From the NCBI GenBank assembly GCA_023630585.1, contig CM042540.1, forward strand, positions 16,801,574 to 16,865,573: 64,000 nt of DNA. Reading direction: 5' to 3'. The translations under genes and the position numbers were made by a program. Shown one piece after another: positions 61,071 to 64,000 of the stretch. Under the pieces are notes generated by a model. That model was not told the DNA's origin and did not search any database. It saw only the letters and a list, made by a program, of their open reading frames with translations. The DNA is from Cranoglanis bouderius. Its lineage: Eukaryota > Chordata > Actinopteri > Siluriformes > Cranoglanididae. Numbering within the stretch: position 1 is the stretch's first letter; every line of letters begins with the position of its first letter.

Positions 61071-61314
61071 AATGCAATGTATTTAATTTCTCAAATTTTC
61101 ATTCTTTTTATATCTTTGAGTCAATATGAATATTTTGTTATTCTGTATGGCACTGAAAAACCTTTGAGGTTTTGACACATCCGCAAAAATAAATGAGGCT
61201 GATGATTTGGGAGTATTACATTTTCCACCCAGATCTCACTTAAATAGAAAGTCCTTCTCAGAAATTTAAATTTTTTTTTTTTTTTTTTTTTTTAAACGGA
61301 GGTGAATGTGATGT

Positions 61315-61330
61315 CCAGCAGGTGGCGCCA
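61315..61330 (+). promoter_or_regulatory. CTCF-like motif downstream of wsb1
   Basis: CCAGCAGGTGGCGCCA matches the CTCF core consensus CCASYAGRKGGCRS at every position. The poly-T tract at 61270-61293 is adjacent. It is a sequence match only. Confidence 0.5.
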
Positions 61331-61743
61331 CTTTCACACGCAGTAAACAATCAGCTGTCAGGTTCAACATTAACACAACGGCTGTATGCTCTCAAGATAA
61401 AGCTTATGTGTAGTATTTATTCATTCACTATAAACATTATACTAAAGAGATTGTTCTGAAACTATCATCACTTGGATAGTCGGTTGTCTCTATAGCATTT
61501 ATATATTTTCTTTTGAGCAATTACACCAAAAGTTGCTCTGATATAAACACTTACTGTAGATCAGAGATATCAGATTCTAGATAAAATCCACATGTTGCCA
61601 CCTATTACAATAAGTATCCTTAAATATGAAAATAAGTTTCTTAGAAACTCAAATATCCCTCACCCCACTTGCAGTGCTGTGGATGAAACATAAATGAGTT
61701 GAACATGTAACAATTTTAATGTCTCATTGTCTCTGTATCAAAA

Positions 61744-62400
61744 TTGAAGGAACAGTTCACTCTGAAGCACATTAAATGTGTTTATGTGTTTATCTGCTTA
61801 GTGATTCTGGTGCTAATTTGTTGGTTAAAGCTATATTTTTGCTGTTCCTGTGAGAAGTTAGCGGTTATGTGCTGTGCTGACACCACAAGAGCTTCTTTTC
61901 TCATTCACAATTTTTCAGTGATGTCCAATGTCATAATAATCAGCAATCCAACGGAGAAGTAGTGGAGATTGCAAATGCTGGACTCCAAGTTGCAGAATGC
62001 AATTCAGGTATATGGAGCATTTACACTGAGTTATGGCAGAGACTTGGCTCAGTCAGTTCGCGATCTACAATATAGTGAGCATGATAGTGTTGATGGTGAT
62101 ATTAGCATGAAATTTGAAGCTCTGGAACCTGATCTGTTTGAGCAGAGTGTACATATAAGAATAATGAGAGAGCTGGACAGAGTAAAGGACTAAAGTGCTG
62201 CTGCATCAGTCCCTTGCTACTATCAGGCAGAGGTCAAATGGCAAATTGGGGGTTATGTGGTAGAGTGAAAATACACCGACTTGTCACTGACAGTTAAAAA
62301 GTGAACACAAATTTTAATAATAAAAAAAAAAAAACAACTTGCACAGTTGAAGAATATAAATATTGATGTGCACGGTATTCAGGGTGGATTTCTCCTTTAA
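61744..62400. mobile_element. Possible non-autonomous DNA transposon
   Basis: Near the left end TTGAAGGAACAGTTCACTCTGAA is an inverted match (17 of 23 bases) to the right end near TTCAGGGTGGATTTCTCCTTTAA. Inside is a 74-residue frame (61969-62193, with KLQNAIQVYGAF and SYGRDLAQSVRDLQ) that I do not recognise. It may be a fragment of a transposon-encoded protein. No target duplication was clear. Confidence 0.35.
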
Positions 62401-63123
62401 GATGGGATTGGACATGCTTATGCTTCTCTCACTAAGCTTGGCATCTGATGTGCCGCAGGGCACCATCATGGTCCTGTCAGGCTGGCTTGGGTGTGTAGCG
62501 ATATTTTGCCGAAAGCAGTCAAGCTGAGAATCACTGCCATTTTGTCATACATTTCTTGATTACACTGCAATCATGACAGATATAGGATTGACTGTGGTTT
62601 ATGTCGGCTCCATTAAACCCACATGTAGGAAAAATGTCCCTCTGATTGGTTTTACAGTCTCTATAAGACGAAGCCTGGCCTTTGCTCTGCTCTTGGCAAG
62701 CTGATTAAGCAAGGATGATGCTCCCGTGGGAAAGCTGATAAGCCTGCTACAGCAAGCCTGGCTCTCATGCAAGAGCTCTACTGTGTCATCATGCTCTCTC
62801 ATGCATCCTCTCTTCCCCAACATGTTTCTGCAAACTGTTAGAATGCTCGCCCTCAAACCTGCATTTATTCTGGTTCATCTCGTAAAATAAATCCTGAAAT
62901 CATTAACACAGCTGGGATCATTCCAACAAATAATAATACTTATCATGAGCAGCCAGCACATCAGGGGTATGGAACGTATGATACACTGCTATTGTGTCTA
63001 GAAGTTAGCAGAAAGCAGCGCCTGTAAACATATATTCACACACACACAATAGTGTGTACACTTTACTTGCTCCCTTGATGGTTATATGGCAGCGCTGATG
63101 ACATCATGGGAAAAGTGTGAGTC
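62401..63123. other. Intergenic, no gene
   Basis: No host exon or known repeat. A short CA run occurs near 63040. The minus-strand frame 62856-62599 has no supporting signals. Confidence 0.4.
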
Positions 63124-63152
63124 AACGAGAGAGAGAGCAAGAGCGAGAGAGA

Positions 63153-63215
<63 letters not shown>
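63124..63215. repeat. (GA)n microsatellite with GATA interruption
   Basis: About 90 bp of GA repeats with a short GATA stretch. It yields long Ser/Leu-rich minus-strand frames that are not genes. Confidence 0.95.
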
Positions 63216-63217
<2 letters not shown>

Positions 63218-63499
63218 TGTTTGACAAAATTGCCAGTAAGATATGAAAGATATTCAAGAATTGACACCAAACTGACACAACGGATGTTCATAAACCACAA
63301 TCACAGAAATGCAAAGTGTTTATTTCTCAGTTGTCTGCTTACAGATTTTAAAATGAGTTCTCACATGATGGTTCTTCAAGGCTTTATTTTTCACTTACTT
63401 TCTTTCAGAAACCTTGACATTTATTCAAAATTGTACATATGAAACTCACTATAAACTCCAGTAATTTAAATTTTAAAATACAAACATGCCATATAATTT

Positions 63500-63690
63500 G
63501 ACTTGCCTAAAGGGGTTCTACTGGGACCTCTCTCTGGTAGAGTAATATTCTGCTGTAGGGTTTTACACAGAACCTTTTAGGGCTTCTTCCAGGGAGGCAC
63601 CTTTAGGATTAACAAAGGGTTAACAAATCCTTTAGGGTTCTAGATCGAACCTTTCTAGGCTACATTGCCTGATGCATTAGGGGTTACTTT
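63500..63690. repeat. Fish repeat with AGGTTCT/AGAACCT-type motif
   Basis: GGGGTTCTACTGGGACC, ACAGAACCTTTTAGGG and TAGGGTTCTAGATCGAACC recur in direct and inverse orientation, as in a common fish MITE-like repeat. The ends are not sharp. Confidence 0.4.
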
Positions 63691-63694
63691 AAAA

Positions 63695-63800
63695 TACAGG
63701 GTGTCCCAAAAGTCTCCATACATAGGGAAAATGAACACTTTTTAGCAAAATGTAACTTTATTTACCAAACATCCTCTACATGATTGCTATTTCTTTGTAA
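63695..63800. mobile_element. Fragment of a mariner-type element end
   Basis: TACAGGGTGTCCCAAAAGTC and the following TCCATACATAGG resemble the terminal repeat of a mariner-type transposon. The interior cannot be followed beyond about 63800, so only one end is present. Confidence 0.45.
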
Positions 63801-63869
63801 CCACACACTGTCTCTCTCACACACGGTCTCTCTCACTCATGATGAACTCATGTTAATACATCTGGTGTT

Positions 63870-64000
63870 ATGCATGGCTATATCACTCTCCTCTTCTCTC
63901 CACCTATAGCTGGTGTGTGGTGGGCGTTCTGACGCACTATGGCTGCCGTCGCATCATCCAGGTGGATGCTACACACTGGTGGTGGTTGAGGAATTTCCCC
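63870..64000 (+). repeat. Partial 5S-derived SINE, window edge
   Basis: GCTGGTGTGTGGTGGGCGTT, GGCTGCCGTCGCATCATCCA and GGATGCTACACACTGGTGG are the reverse complement of 55725-55815 in the nested SINE. The copy is 5' truncated near 63870 and continues beyond the window. Confidence 0.7.

Noticed and set aside
63063..63300. Two Ser/Leu-rich minus-strand frames
   Set aside because: They are translations of the (GA)n microsatellite.

Overview
This is a window of a ray-finned fish (teleost) nuclear genome. It is AT-rich with long introns and carries three intron-containing vertebrate genes on the + strand. Between and inside them lies dense fish-type repeat DNA: many Tc1-like elements, hAT remnants, and tRNA- and 5S-derived SINEs. 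I cannot name the species. The repeat mix would suit an otophysan such as a catfish, but that is only an impression.

Gene 1 (left edge to about 9.65 kb) is vezf1, a six-finger C2H2 transcription factor. Its first exon lies outside the window; four coding exons (577-7044) and a long 3' UTR are present. Gene 2 (about 14.6 to 40.7 kb) is cuedc1, a CUE-domain protein. Nine coding exons give 388 residues after a very long first intron, which is mostly non-coding with a few fold-back and Tc1 relics. Gene 3 (about 43.4 to 54.7 kb) is wsb1, a WD40 plus SOCS-box substrate receptor for an ECS-type ubiquitin ligase. Nine exons give 423 residues. All three models were built by following splice signals and reading phase across every junction. 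The cuedc1 and wsb1 lengths agree with the vertebrate family. I recall vezf1-cuedc1 as tandem neighbours in human 17q22, whereas wsb1 is elsewhere on that chromosome, so wsb1 here looks like a fish-lineage neighbour. The genes do not form a pathway.

From 54.7 kb to the right edge I find no host gene, only repeats. They include a 1.57 kb Tc1-like element (57534-59100) with about 200-bp inverted repeats and all three catalytic acidic residues, broken by one frame disruption.

The most informative structures are datable nested insertions. A 701-bp hAT-type element with a perfect 8-bp target duplication sits inside a Tc1 element (36868-39163). A 5S-derived SINE sits inside another Tc1 element (55031-56625). 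Two Tc1 families are joined head to tail at about 29512. A short Tc1-type element in a wsb1 intron carries a second copy of about 150 bp from another wsb1 intron. Other points of interest are alternative in-phase donors in vezf1 and cuedc1, a cuedc1 stop codon created across a splice junction with 56 open codons after it, strong CTCF-type motifs around wsb1, and a homopolymer hairpin. I saw no evidence of a wholly new gene system.
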